Part shown: positions 36,400 through 51,010 of the stretch, piece after piece
Numbering within the stretch: the stretch's first letter is position 1
How the letters are laid out: the number at the start of each line of letters is the position of its first letter
Assembly (NCBI GenBank): GCA_007844125.1
Contig: CM017563.1
Location: 17,093,460-17,157,459, forward strand
Length of the DNA: 64,000 bases
Direction: 5' to 3'
From: Sinonovacula constricta
Lineage: Eukaryota > Mollusca > Bivalvia > Cardiida > Solecurtidae
The notes under the pieces: model-generated
Seen by the model: the letters and a program-made list of their open reading frames with translations, nothing else
The model's database searches: none
Told to the model about the DNA's origin: nothing
Translations under genes and position numbers: made by a program

Positions 36400-39300
36400 G
36401 TTTAATCATTGACACGTGAAATTATTGCCCCCGACGCAGCGGTTTGAGATAAAAATTCAAATGAGTTACAGTTACTGGTTTCCGAATGAAGAGAGAAGCA
36501 CAATAACATTAGTATTATAAACGGACTTATCTGCTCATTACACTGGCACAATTGATTTACAAGTGTGTACATATGTCCCATATTCACTTAAAAGGCGATT
36601 CTTTGAAAGCTCACAAAAATGCAGCCGATACCTGGTGTAGATGTCGCGTGACAAAAAAATTATTGAGGACAATTACGTTAAAGTGCATATTGTAATTAAG
36701 AAATAATAACAATGACATGTAGTTACAGCAATGTTACTAGTATGTCCGCAGATCAAATTAAAACATATTTTTTTCCAATAGAAATTAAGCAGCAACATGT
36801 GCAATCTTAAAACAACACGGTTAAATGCAATTTAACTTTAAAAATACAAATATTAGGAGGGGTAAGAAATATAAGTGTGTGTTTCCCCACGAAAAGCCAC
36901 TATTCTTCAACCGGTCGCGATCCAATTGCAAACGCACATTGTTTTTCTATCAAACAAAAGACTACAACTGTGCAAGATTGCTCATATTCAATAGCCATTT
37001 AGAGGTTTAAAATATGTGGAAGTAAGGTGGGTCTTGCTTCTATGTATCTATATTCTGTGTGAATTTTGAAAGGAAAATATATTGGACAAAAAACGTGTGT
37101 TTTCCGTACTTGAAAATGTATTAATTTTGTTATTTTTAACCAAACTGAGAACCTCAAGTAGTATTTATTAATGTTTTATATGTTAAAATTCTACCTGCTC
37201 CTTACCTGGGACTGAAGCAAAATGTGTGTTTGACATTTCTTTACCGCAATATGCCGATGATTTAAGGTAAACAATACTATCCAATACTAGTAACAAACAT
37301 CATGTATCATGCATCTGCTCCGTTGTTTATGTGATGATGTATTCATTTTCACTTAAGTCAGATTTTACAAAATTTAAGATCTAATTACTGCCCGCAAATA
37401 CCGTCTATAAACAAGAATGGTTTTCCCGATGACTTTTTATAACAGCCAATCAGAGAGCCTTCGGTAAGAGTCGCAAAATGGTCGCTATCGATTTAGCAGT
37501 AGAAAAGTCACTCAGTTTAAGTTTGTTTTATAACTGCTTGTTTTTTAACTTTCGACCGCGGAGTGTCTATGTTTAAATGTTTTTGTAAATGGGCGGAGCC
37601 ATTAAGATGATATGTTTGGAACGCTTCGGATCATCATTTACTTTTGCGATTTTGTAGGCGACAATCTGATTGGTTGGGAAGGTTTTATTGACTCGTCGTC
37701 AGATCCTGATGGAGGAGCTGTTTTTAGAATATTATTTTCATCAGATTGTGATGTATTGGATTCGTTTATTAATGTCCCATTTTTAATAATATATATTTGA
37801 TATTTTGTGAGTTTAATAACCAGTTTATTCACTACATTTTATGTGTTGATATGACAACATGATGCTGTTGTTTACGTCATAAATGTCCATTAATGATCAC
37901 CTGCATGTGCTGTTCAAAGTTGATGATTATTATTTCAAGATTGCAAGATGGCGACCCTAAAGTCTGTCATATGTTTACTTTCTAGGCAATTAAAACGTGC
38001 TTTTAACAAGCTGCTACAAAACAAGGTGACTGTGCAAAAAGTACAAAATCATGGAATTTGAATTGCAAATAGGCTAAAATAAACAGTTCATGAACAATTT
38101 CTGCAAAATAGAGAAAAGGAAATAAAAATTAAACATTGCAAACTTATCATGAACATCCAAGCTGTTCAGAATGTTTGTCATTTTAAGACAGCTTTTCCAT
38201 GGCAAAGACTTTTATGTTAAAAGTTGGTGCGCTACAAAATTGTGTGGCCACATCTTATACTATACATTTTTGGCAATTGATGGCCAACATTCATATTCTG
38301 TTGATGTTGGCGACAAAATTTGTATACAAAAACATGTAACACTATGGATGCAATGGGGTTAATATGCAGCATTCTGGAAGCATCAAACCACATGTGCGTG
38401 TGTTTCGTAAGGTATCAACATGGACAGTGTGGGGGAACAGGACGTCTCTACATCCTTATTACGAATAATATGCGAATTATTAATGTGAATAGTGTGAAAC
38501 ATTAAACAGAGTTTCCTCTTGTGAACCACTAAGTTTATGTCTATAGCTCATTAAATAACAAATCGTTCAAGAGGGTTGTTCATAATGTGTATTTTGAATA
38601 AAAGGCTGAATGTACTTATCAATTTAGCTTCTAATCAAGATATTTCGACAAAATATAGCTTATTCTATAACCAGAAATATATAAACATTTAATAATTTGC
38701 GTTAATATTGCCATTTGCTTAGAAAGATCTTATGTTAAATGTACAGTGGGGCGTACTGTTAAATATAGCTCATAACTCATACTCATAACCGACATTTCAA
38801 CCAAAAGCACATGTACAAGACACAAGCAAATTAGCCTCGGAACCTAATAGTAAATGATACAAAAAGGTGTTTGCAGGTTGTTGAAATAAACTTTCACTTA
38901 ATAAATGTGTCTAGAATACGCAACATTTGGAACTTTTTTTTTCTGTGTGTGTCAAGTAAAAGGCTTGGATGCGTAATCATTTCTAAAACTTACACATAGT
39001 CCATGTTTAAATCTGTATAGGAGGACCGTAAAATAGCAATAATGTTATTGTTGAGGTACTTAACTGGTTATTTAAGTGCTGTCTGGTAAAGTGTGTACTT
39101 TGACCTTCGTTTTCTAGATCGCATCAATACCGTAATTATTGTTCAGAAAAACTATGGACGCCTGCTCAAAAAGACAAATTTATCAGGTTACGTTGAATAT
39201 AACTTAACAAAAACGGAAGGGTATGTGTGTGTCCCAAGTACTCCTATGCTCCGTTGCATTTTTTCACTTTGGTTTCTTTTTTTACAGCGCTTCTATTTAA

Positions 39301-39770
39301 ATACAATTAGACATGCATTATACAAATTACACATGGTTACATGTTTAGCAATTATGTATAATGGTAGGAGAGGGAACTTAGTTAGCTGCGATATTAATTG
39401 CACAGTACATGACAAAATGGTTCCATCTGTATAATGTATGTTTTTCGTTGGTGGATATGTGTTTTACTCTGAAGGACAATCAGGAAAATAATACATACAA
39501 CCGAATTTAAACAGGTCTGTGTGCATGATAGATGTGGGTTTTTTTCTCAAGGGATTAAAGGGGTACTTTTATCGATGTGACTCTCGGTGAATGATCAACG
39601 AAGTAGAATGATTTACATGTAAATAAAATGTGTATACATTTTTTCAGACTAAATATAATAACAGTTTACATTTGGGACTATAATGAAAAGCCAGAAATAA
39701 AATGTATCACTTATATCTTGCACATTTTGCCCTTAATCCAATAGCAGTTATTAAACTGATCATCGAAATC
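36400..39770. other. Left-arm segment with little mirrored counterpart
   Basis: About 3.4 kb lies between mirrored blocks, against about 1.5 kb on the right. It includes a distinct patch at 37400-37830. No gene or named transposon was recognised. Confidence 0.4.
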
Positions 39771-39774
39771 TTTC

Positions 39775-40170
39775 GTATTCAGACTATGACTCGAAAGCAG
39801 ATATACAACTAACCACAAAAAAAGCTCCCATATTCGGACTATGACCCCAAAACAGCGGAAAACCTAATCCCGAAAAGCTCCCAAATTGGGATTATTTTAA
39901 AAAAAAACAACTATGAAACTGACCACCAAAACTTCCAATATTGGTACTCTGACTAAACAACAACTATAGCAATGGCCATCAACAGCTTCCATATCGAGAC
40001 AATGACCAATAGCATCTTTCAAGCTGACCTAAAAAAAATCCCGCCATTGGGATGATGATTCAATATCGGCGGCTATAAAATTGACCTGCAACAACTCCAG
40101 CTTTGGAAATATCACCCTACAACGGCTTTACAAAAGTCCTACCAAATGGTCCGCGTTGTGAATGTAACCC
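39775..40170. repeat. Diverged 54-bp tandem repeat, six or more units
   Basis: CTCCCA/CTTCCA-type starts recur at 39825, 39878, 39932, 39986, 40040 and 40095 (53-55 bp apart). Each is followed by a TATTGGGACTATGACC-like word and a TATAAAACTGACC-like word. It is mirrored at about 50820-51010 with fewer units. Confidence 0.85.
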
Positions 40171-41269
40171 CGTAGGTTCTAAACAAATTGTACAATATCC
40201 ATTGCTAGGATGGCGTATACCAGGCAAAAAATCGAGTCCATTAAAGCCATCTTTTGAAGCATTGCAGTGGTAAGAAGCTTCAATACTTCAATAACATTAT
40301 TTCAATACTATTAAGCCTATATTAACTCTTTTACTATATCCCTGGTATCGACGTGTCTGGTTTCAGCGGAACATTTCGTAAGTATCAACGACTAAAATTA
40401 CGGCAGATATATATAATATATTAAGATATATAAGATAAAGATATACAAATAGATCTAAACAGTACTTATCAATAGAACATTGCCCTTCAGGCAGGAGGGA
40501 TTACATTCGCAATGTAAGGGACCACTGCGGTGAATAATCTTAGTCAAATCGATCAATGGATATGGCCTATTGATTATTAACAATGAGACAAAATGAGACC
40601 GAAGATCGAGTAGCTATTTTGGAAAATGCAATTTCAGAAATAATTGTCAGCATGAAAGATTAGTTCAATGCCTCTGAATGCACCATAGATAGACAGAAAT
40701 ACAGATAAAGTAAATTTACTTTAAAAAGGCCTCGTTTATGAACAAACATAAAAGATTGTGCTAATAATTTAGAAGGACCTAGTGTGTTATGACTTTTGTT
40801 TCGTTAAATATCATGTCCATTTACAATATTGTAACAGTAGAAATATCTTGTAGTTTTATTATTTACTTTGCATGTAAAGTAAATAAGCGACCAATTTTCT
40901 GATGATGTAATGCGTTAAAGTATGTTATAATATAATCACACATAGCTCGTTTGAATATTTACGTTTGACTCGAAATTGAAAGCGCAAGTAATTATTAACG
41001 ACTGTTCTCGTTTGAACACAGCATTGAGTGTTTTTACTGTCTATACACACTTTTAAAACTGATTAAACATTCGATACAACATTGTATTTGCATTTGTAAA
41101 TGTTTGGAAGAATGAATATCATTATGTGCCGAAATATATTAGTCCATGTGTTTTATTTTCCTTGACATTGCTACGTAGAACTGCTTCGGCAAAGAAATCA
41201 ATTTTAAAGAGTACTGAGAACATGTGATGATTACATGAACTTGTTAAGAATAATGAGGTAAAAATAACT

Positions 41270-41460
41270 TTTATTGTTTTGTTTGTTGTTGTTTTAATAG
41301 ATCACAGCGACCATTTATGATCATAAAGACGACGTTCAGCTGTTTGGTGGATGAAGACCTCAGACAAATATCCGGATAGAACCACTGGTGCACGCAAGTC
41401 AGCTGGAAGACCTTCCGACAGTAAATCCTTCTCCCTGAATGGGTCTGGAACACAAGCGAT
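41270..41460 (-). repeat. Dispersed repeat family, copy in left arm
   Basis: The minus strand contains GACTTGCGTGCACCAGTGG, TTCTATCCGGATATTTGTC and CAGCTGAACGTCGTCTTTA. Related words occur at 48960-49080, 52920-53035, 31850-31950 and 57775-57930. At least two of these pairs are mirror partners. The repeat class is unknown. Confidence 0.7.
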
Positions 41461-41469
41461 CGGAGGTGT

Positions 41470-44070
41470 TGCAGCCAGAGGAGTTACAATTCGTTGACTC
41501 TATCAATGGCGTACTGTTAATTTTTAAATTCAACTATAACCTAAAGTATACTGAAAGTCCAGCTTAATAGCTTTTCTTTAAAGTGTGTATTAACCTTCGT
41601 CCATATAAATCTTCCGCATAGTACCCTTAATGTCTAAGCTTAAATGTGTATTGGCTGATAACCAATTTTCTGAGCATATGACTACAATGTGCTCACTGAC
41701 TTTGTCTATGACATCAGGTTCGTATAGTTTTTCACTAACCCCTTAGTATTTTACGATATACAATATAGTTGCTCAATTCGACGCTGCTAATCGCCAGGCC
41801 CTGCCAATGATAGTGTTTTTTACTTGATCTTTGAAGTGACATCTCCTGCCTTTTTAGTCTTGTAGATAATGCCCATCGTGCGCCGGATATCTCGACACTA
41901 CATTTACTATTCAGCTCTTACGCCAAAGTTGGAGTTTTCAGTTACCCTTTTATGCCCAGTACTTCGTTTTAACCTGGTTATACTGTGAATCATAATATCA
42001 TGCCGTGCACATACTGGAAGTTCAGAAGGAAAACAAGAACAAAACCGTAATGCTAAATTATTAATCGACATAAAACACAAATCTGGTGGTTATCTATTGA
42101 TCATAACAATAGCAACTTTGATGGGCTCAAGATCTTTAACTGTCACAATGGGTACTTTAAAGTAGATCACGGCATTTAATTTATTGCAAATTTATATAAT
42201 GCTTTTTAATACATGCAATTGGCGTGAACATATTGTGCGTTAAAACTTATAAATTTAAGGTTAATATTAATTAAATAAATATATACAACGAACGGTTTAA
42301 TATCGATATGTCAGTATAAAGGTGTTTACGTGTATATAGAGAAAACAGTCCAAATGGTTAAACAAAATACACGCCATTACTTCAACGTTAATGCGTTAAT
42401 GTTAATTGTTGATTTCATGGATGTGAGCAAAGAAAAACAACTTTACATACCAATGATTTCTGTTGTGTTATATTCACATCTATGATGAAAACGTGTAGCT
42501 TACGTTATGTTTGCATGATCTTATTACACGGCCAACTGATGTGTATTTCCGTCTGCCTCTGTAACTTTATATCAGCAATGCTGATCCCTTACTTAACTAC
42601 GTACTTTCTTGTAATGTTGTTTAAAACTATGTACAGCCTCGTGGGTTTTATCGATACCCCGTTGTTTTAGGCCTCCATTAAGGCAAACGTTTGACAGGCG
42701 GAAAGAGGTTTTCAGGGTAATGTCTCCAACAATTTAATGCTGATGTTAACTATTCGTTGAGAACATTAAGGGTGAATTTATAGATATTTTCGCATGTTAT
42801 GCTGTTGACATCTAAATCTATTTATTCGAGCAAAATATGAATAATAATGACTTATGCGGACCAGATGCCAAGTATGTCATGTTTCCGGACGACGCTACTG
42901 TAACTAATAACAAATAGAGTATTATTCTCCTTTGTTACAAATACACTTTGATTGACAGAGATACATACAGTTATGATTGGACGGATTCTGTCAATATCTG
43001 AAGGGATCTATGAACGTGTCTTTTTCTACTATAATATATACTTTCTGAAGAAATAATGTTTATATTATGAATTAATATAAAACAATTAATTCAGTTTTTA
43101 TTATTAGGCTTGAGTTTGTAAAGATTAAAATTTTAGAGACATTAATGAAAATGCTAAATATGTGGCGGAGAAGGATTACAAAGCAGAACTCGTGAATGTA
43201 TGTCGTAAAATTCGGTTCTTTGTCAACATTTAGATAAAAGGTCCATAGAGTGTCTTTGTTACTGTGATCATATTACTGATAAATGAGACTAAATTCGCCA
43301 AAAGCTACCATGCACACATCGACCCTTTGTGTGTTTGGATCAATGATTCTTTCTTCTATATTTTTAGCGTTAACCTGTAGGCCAACTTCGCGCATTCTAT
43401 ACTAAGGTCCCATTTTGAGATATTCAGGAAAATATTTTTGACAGCGTGTTTACCCAGGTGTTATATATCAAGCGTTGTGTTGATAAACCTTTCTACACCT
43501 TTTCTTTATAATTATGGGTTGAAGAATGAGACAGTACTCGAATTTTGCCATTGGCGCGTTTAAAAGTGCTATCTGACAGTTGATCGAAATGCTAAAACAA
43601 TGGATTCAAGTATGTGCTTTGTATCCGCATATTATTATGTTACTCTTTAAATCATTGTTTTTTAACATTTTTACCGATTTTTTTAACAGAGTAAATTGAA
43701 ATGAATATCTTTATCAGTATTTATCTTGCAACTGTCACGATATTAATGTCGTAGTGCATTGGACTCGCTTACAAAATGTCATCGGTTCGAATAAAACATG
43801 TATGTTAAAAGATCCGATTATTCTTTAAATATCAATTAAATCAATACTTTATACAAACGAAAACAAAAACGATATATATACTGGTCACAACTTCTGACAT
43901 CATTTAATACGTTTGGAGAAACAGTACAGGTTTTATAAGTCTATGTTTGTTATATTTGTTTTGTCAAATGTATCATATACATACACATATTTTTGGGTAA
44001 TACGGACATTATTTAATGTTACATCGGTATTACAATATACAAGAAATCATCCTGTTATTATTTCTTTTCA
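41470..44070. other. Left-arm-specific segment, nothing recognised
   Basis: Most of this stretch lacks a mirrored partner. 43745-43795 has a tRNA-like fragment (GTAGTGCATTGGACTCGC, then ATCGGTTCGAAT), possibly a SINE head. No protein was recognised. Confidence 0.4.
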
Positions 44071-44178
<108 letters not shown>

Positions 44179-44439
44179 TGGTTAAAATGCCGCAAATGAA
44201 TAATAAATGATATCAAGCAAGAGCAGAATATGTTTTTATCATTTACATGGCCAGCATTTTGACATAGTGAACGTGCCAAATTAATACAGGTTAGCATTGT
44301 TTTTATTTTGTATTTATTTTACGTAAAATGTTATTTAAATAGACAATTAAATAGTTAAATTGATAAAAGGCTCAACATGTTTATGTAAAAAAAAACTAAT
44401 TTAGATGGCAAAGGTCACTAGAAAAAGACAATTACACAG

Positions 44440-44890
44440 TGTCGCCCGCTACTAACCCGTTTCCCTAACGCCTGGTTTTGAGTCCGATCCTGCCGAGACT
44501 TAATTTGGGGAAGTCTTGCAGCCGAACTTCGATGACCGCGCTTACTGTTTGCCCCTTCACGAAGCCTCACAAAAGAAAGGTGTCTTTTATTGACAGTAAG
44601 AGGCTCTGAATATTGAATTCATTGAATTGCAGACTAAACATTTGAATTCTGTGTTTGCGCGAAGCTTCTCATAAGAAAGGTGTCTTGCGTTGACTTCACA
44701 GAGATCTATGAAAATGCACTATACATAACATATGGTATTTTTTCTACTGCAAGCAGGCACCTGTCAGGTCAGGTGTAGGCTTTCAGTTACAGCCGACCTA
44801 TGGAGATGGGCATAAGAATACATGAAACATGAAACGTGTACTAAACTTAAGGTAGGTAATCCGTCATTGAATTGCGACTGCCGACCAAAA
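44440..44890. repeat. Mirrored block, possibly SINE-derived (partner 47930-48230)
   Basis: GACCGCGCTTACTGT at 44534-44548 pairs exactly with ACAGTAAGCGCGGTC at 48147-48161, and TCCGTCA at 44860 with TGACGGA at 47983. A TTTTGAGTCCGATCCTGCCG stretch resembles a tRNA B box, so the block may include an old SINE. Confidence 0.65.
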
Positions 44891-45294
44891 ATTGTTTGCG
44901 TGTGGTGGTGGTTGTTATTATTTACTTTATGCTGAATGGAGCGTCGAAGTGTTTTACATTTCATGTGTGCGTTGTATTCGTCTGGCATTTGCTAGTTATA
45001 CATATATAATAAGCATAACACATTCCACATATCCGATTCTACGTACTTTCCTATCTTTCATGTGTTATGATTAAAACATAAAAAATATCATATGTTTTAA
45101 ATAAATTGCAATGTTATGTCATCACGTTTAATAAAAGAAAAGAATAACACAGGTAGCTTAAGTATTAAATTTAAGGAGGAATTAATTACATTTGCAAAGA
45201 AAATAAAATTAACACAAGAGAGTTTCTTTGATCGATTTACACTACAGATTTAATGATATAATGAATATTTCTAACATACAGTGTCAGAAAACAG

Positions 45295-46125
45295 AGTTAT
45301 CGTCCTAGTTCTTCTTTTAAATATGCCAATATCATTTAATTAGTTAAACCTGATGCAAAATAGGCAAACTGTAAAAAACTGGTTAGTTTAAAATTATAAC
45401 AATATTTGGGGCAGTTTGTATTTAATATACGCACAAAGTCTAATGTGCATTCTTATCAGGTCCAATTACTAAATAAAACGATGAAGAAAAGCCTAAATTA
45501 AATGCATGTTTGTAGATGCATTTGCATTGTATGCTATGCCAAACTGTACCTCATACAGGAGTAAAACTCAATCATATACCTATTAACAACCACGGTACTG
45601 GTTGTCTCCCACTAAAAAGTTACTTTATCGTAAAATTATTCTTATAAAAATTTATTTGTATTTAGAACAAAAGCCAGAAAGAGAATCTAAAGGGCCTTAT
45701 TTTTTTTTCAAACAGAAAGCGCTTCTTGTATAATGTGTGCATTTACTTTAAGGTAGATCAAATGTAATGTTGCACTTCCAAATGAAGAGTATCAACATTT
45801 ATGTACAAATCCTTTAAATAATTATGCAATAAATCATTTTAGTGGGAGGTAACCAGTACCGTGGTTGTTAATATGTATATGACTGGATTATATTCCTGTC
45901 TGAGGTACACTTTTTCATAGCAAACAGTACAACTGCATTTAATTTAGGCTTTCCTTCATGGTTCAATACAGTTATTGTACCTGATAAGTGTGTACATTAG
46001 ACGTTATATTTAATATGAAATTATCCAAACATTGTTATAACATTTTAACTTGTTTGTTATAATACTGCATCATGTTGAACTAACTGGATGATAGTGACAT
46101 ATAAAAAGAAGACCTAGGACGAAAG
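45295..46125. repeat. Central inverted repeat at the duplication axis (about 300-bp arms, about 247-bp spacer)
   Basis: AACCACGGTACTGGTT at 45588-45603 is the exact reverse complement of 45851-45866, and CGTCCTAG at 45301 pairs with CTAGGACG at 46114. Similarity runs along both arms, including the ATTATAACAATATTTGG region and the GTACCTCATACAGG region. Both pairs place the centre at 45.71-45.73 kb, which is also the axis of the larger mirror. Confidence 0.85.
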
Positions 46126-46129
46126 TTCT

Positions 46130-47930
46130 TTCTTTTGATACAGCATATGATATCGCTTAACAGTGCAGTAAATCAATCAAACGCATTCTTCGTTTTGTGT
46201 TTTATTTTCTCTGTAAATAAAATGAAATTCCCCGTAAATTAAATCTATTAAATATGTGTATGGAACTTTTCTTTCATTAAACATGAAGGCATAATATTGC
46301 AATCTATTTAATACATATTATATTTTTTATGTATTAATCATTACACATGACAGAGAGGAGCGTACGTGCAATCGCATATGCTAAATTTGTGTTATGATAA
46401 TTATGAAAGAACTGATGTTAAAGGCCAAAGACGAGTTTCAGTGTGCGGTGCATTATTGTACACTGGGCTTCTGGACATTGTCGTTATGTTTTACATCTAA
46501 CCATGACAAGTTGTGAAGCATTGGATATGAATTATGAGAGAAAGAAAACTACTGAAAGAAAAGTAATTACATGTTAATAATATATTTACCGATTAGCCAA
46601 TATATATATAAGAGTGAATATTTATACTATGCAAACAAAAATGCAACTGACAAAGTTAATTTTTATTTGCATTGCGTGTGTATTATGTTTATTACAATGA
46701 ATGAATATAAATGGCAATATTGTTACCGACAAACTAAGTTCTCCACGGTATAACCTGTACTACGGATCGTCTATTGTCCCTTGCATTGTTGTATTAGGTC
46801 CGATGCAATTTAAAATTTGAGTGACATGGTATAAATGCGTCCTTTTGTTTAATGTAACACTACTTACAGGACCTTTTCATGTGCAAACAATGGACAAAAT
46901 GTTTCCGTAGAACTACACAATATAATGAACTTACAGTTACAGAGTTACAGATAACTGTTTAAATTTTAAGCATGCACGAACCCTATCCGAAGGTGACATC
47001 GCCGAAAAGCTCTTGCCATAAGGATGATCTAATAAGTAATTTTTAATTCTACGATAATGTATACGTCTTCTTGGGTGATTTGACCTTGGCTGTGTAAGTT
47101 CGATTAATTTTTTAATAATCCAAACCTAATGTTTCCCCTTCATCATACAACATGCGCACTTTTAGTTTTATTACATCAAAACGATTGATTTATGACGTAA
47201 AATATTATCCAAGGGCACATCATAACTGTTCTTTTACTTCAAACATGTCTGTTTTATTTCCACTACTTGCAATTTACATCCCCAGCTTGGGAGTACTAGA
47301 TTGAAGCCCTGTAAACCGACTCAAGCAGCCCAGTAAACACTTTTGCTGTCTGACCACTCCTATAATGTTGGGCTTACTCTGTTGTATGAAATATCTCTTC
47401 TCGAAGTGTGTAACTTAAAATTTCTGCAAGCATGTGAATGTCTTTTATTATGCTCTGTAAAGTTGTATGCATTGTAATACACAACGCAAGGACTTTCTCA
47501 TTTTATCGTATTATCAAATCAACAAATATACAAAGGCAGCTCAAAAGGATCGTTATCTAACTTTTTTTTTGCTACGAAGTTCGCTATGGCAACATGTTTT
47601 TTGACACCATAAATAGAAACATAATTTCTAGAAGTGTGTATTTTATAACTCGATTATAGGAAAACTGTTCCAACTTGTGTTTCACTGTACATCATTTAAA
47701 TTTGAAGAATAAAATGAAAATGGATTAAACTATTATTAATAGTTAATTTGCTCGAAAGAATCGTGAAAATGGCAACATTATTGACCCAAATTGAACAACA
47801 ACATGCGTTGAGATTTAGATTATTTTAACTAGCAAATGTCTGACGAATAACACGCACACATGAAAAGTAAAGTGACAAAAACACTTGGTAGCTCCATTCA
47901 TCATAAAGGAAATACATGTAAAAACAGTCA
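46130..47930. other. Right-arm-specific segment near the axis, nothing recognised
   Basis: About 1.8 kb, against about 0.4 kb in the left arm. AT-rich, with no named feature. Confidence 0.4.
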
Positions 47931-48447
47931 CCAACCCAACCAACCACCCTAAACAATTCAAATGGTTAGTCGCCAGTCGCAGTGACGGACTACCTGCGTT
48001 AAATATAGTACAGGTTTCATGTTTCCTAATTTGTCATGTCTTGTAAATGATAGCCTACACCGGGCTGACAGCTGTGTGTGTACTCTTTCTTATGTATCGT
48101 GCATATTAAGAGCCTGTCAATGCAGTCAGTAAAACACCTTTTTGAGACAGTAAGCGCGGTCAAATCAGTTCAGCTGCCAGACCTCCACAAATTTAGTCTC
48201 GACAGGACTCAGGCTCGAACTCATGTTAAAATGTATATATTAAACATAACGCAACACCATTTTAAGGACATTTTCTGTAATGCATTGTTTTGTCGAACAC
48301 AAAATAATGATTTAAATATAGATACTTAACTGAATTACAATTTGGCAACGTTCAATATGTCATAATGTTGTTCATGTAAATGATGTAAAATCATAGAATA
48401 CATTTTTGATAAAAAGGCTGCAATTAAAAATATGACATAGCTAGCTG

Positions 48448-48967
<520 letters not shown>

Positions 48968-50819
48968 TATGCGCCAGTGGTTCTAAACAGATATTTTTTC
49001 TGATGTCTTCCACCATCAAATAGCTGGACGTGGCTATAATGATCAAAACTGAAGCGACTGCGAACTTTCAAGACACAAAACAAACAAAACAAACAAGTTA
49101 CCGTTGTTGATAAACACGAAGTAAGAGATTTATTGGTTAGAAATCTATTTTTTCATTTAAATGGACATGGTGTACATATTCCTCCGTATGATTTAAAAAG
49201 TATTATTTCGACAGATATAGATAAGTGTTATCAGATATAAATGTGTATTAAACAAGTGCAGGGGAAATCCTTATCACTAGTGAGTTATACTACAACGGAT
49301 AATCAACCTGATATTAAAGACCAAAACGAGTTTTTGAATGGCATCTATTTACTCATTTTTCTGATGATGGCATTGTACACCAAGTAAATATAGACAATGT
49401 ACTAGATGTCGAAGATACTTCTCATTACAGTAGACAAGTTCATGTATTCATCACAAGTTCTCAGTAGTCTTCACGATGTCTTTGTGGAAGCTGTTTATGT
49501 AGCACTGCCAAGTAGAATAAAACAAACTAATATATATGGCGCCTATGGAAGTCTTTCTTGCAAAAATAGTTAATAAGCGTACGCAGAAAACAAAGACAGG
49601 GTTTTACTTGAAGTACACATAACAAATACAATGGTGTATAGAATGTTTGATCAGTTATTAAAGTGTATATTGACAGTGATACAATTATTGTTGTTTTCAA
49701 ACGAGAACAGTTGTTAATAATTACTTGGGCTTTCAATTTCGCTTCCAACGTAAATATTTTTACTGGATGTGTGTGATTATATACTACTTTGAGGCAGTAC
49801 ATAATAAAAAAATGTCCACTAGCTCACCTTAAGAAGTGCATCTTAAATCTACAATATATCACGCGGGTTCTAGTGTTACAGTAATGAAAATGGAATTGAT
49901 GTATAAGCACACAGCTTCATTCCAAAGTAATAGCCGGATATCTTATGTTTAATCATATACGAGGCCTTTGTAAGAACATTTACCTGATCTAAACATATCT
50001 GACTTTGTTTAGCGCATACAAAGGCATTGATCTTATCTGACATGTTCTAAATGTTTTCAGACATTGTATTTGCTAAAAAGGCTACTCGACCTGCGGTCTT
50101 GCTTTGTCTCATTGTTCAGTAAGATCTGTCCTTTGATATATTTGACTAAAACTATTCAACTCAGTGGCCGCTACATTGCGATTCTAAACCTGAAAGGCGA
50201 TGCTCTATTGATAAATAGTGTTTAGATCAGTCTGTATGTATTATCCCAGGCTGTTCCTGCAGTTGTCAACAAAGCTCACTGTCTTATATATCGAATAGTC
50301 ATTTTAAAAACATAGGCAGTATGCATGCAACCTTCGACTTTGTTCTACCGACTAAGCTATCAATGTCGCCTTCCACATTTCTCGGTTTATCATTGATATG
50401 ACAACGTCTGCCTTAATTATAAATTATAACGATTTAAACAGTTATACATTCCAATATTTTTTTTTCAAAAGATACGATTGATGAATTTAAAAACATTTAG
50501 TTCAAATGGAACATCACCATTACGTAAACATCATCGTAAACATCGAATCATTTCCAACACATGCAGCATAATTATGATCTTCACCGTTATCGATTAAAAC
50601 ACGTGTAGACAAAGGTAAAAAATAATGTTTTTATTCTCTTTGATGCAGGCTATACAGACGAAGCCAGACACGTCGATACCAGGGAAATAGTAAAACAGTT
50701 AATCGAGCCTCAGTCGTATCGAAGCTTCTTACCACTGCAATGTTTAAACAGATGGGTTTCATTGGCTCGGTTTTTAAAGATGGTGTTCGCCATTGTCCAA
50801 ATCAGTGCATTTAAGCAAT

Positions 50820-51010
50820 TACTATAGCTGTTATTGGGTTACATTCACAATGCTCGGCCTTTGGTAGGACTGTTTTATAGTCGTTATAGGGTCACATTTT
50901 CAATGTGGGAGTTGTTGGAGGTCAGTTTTATAGCCGTTATTAGTCAAAGTCCCAATGGTTGAATTTTTGGAGGTCATCTTTATAGATGTATTTGGCCAAT
51001 GTGTCAATCA
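50820..51010. repeat. Mirror copy of the 54-bp tandem repeat, about three to four units
   Basis: Reverse-complement units contain GGTCAGTTTTATAGCCGTTAT and GGTAGGACTGTTTTATAGTCG blocks at the same spacing. They lie at the mirrored place relative to the block shared by 40341-40360 and 50664-50683. Confidence 0.8.
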
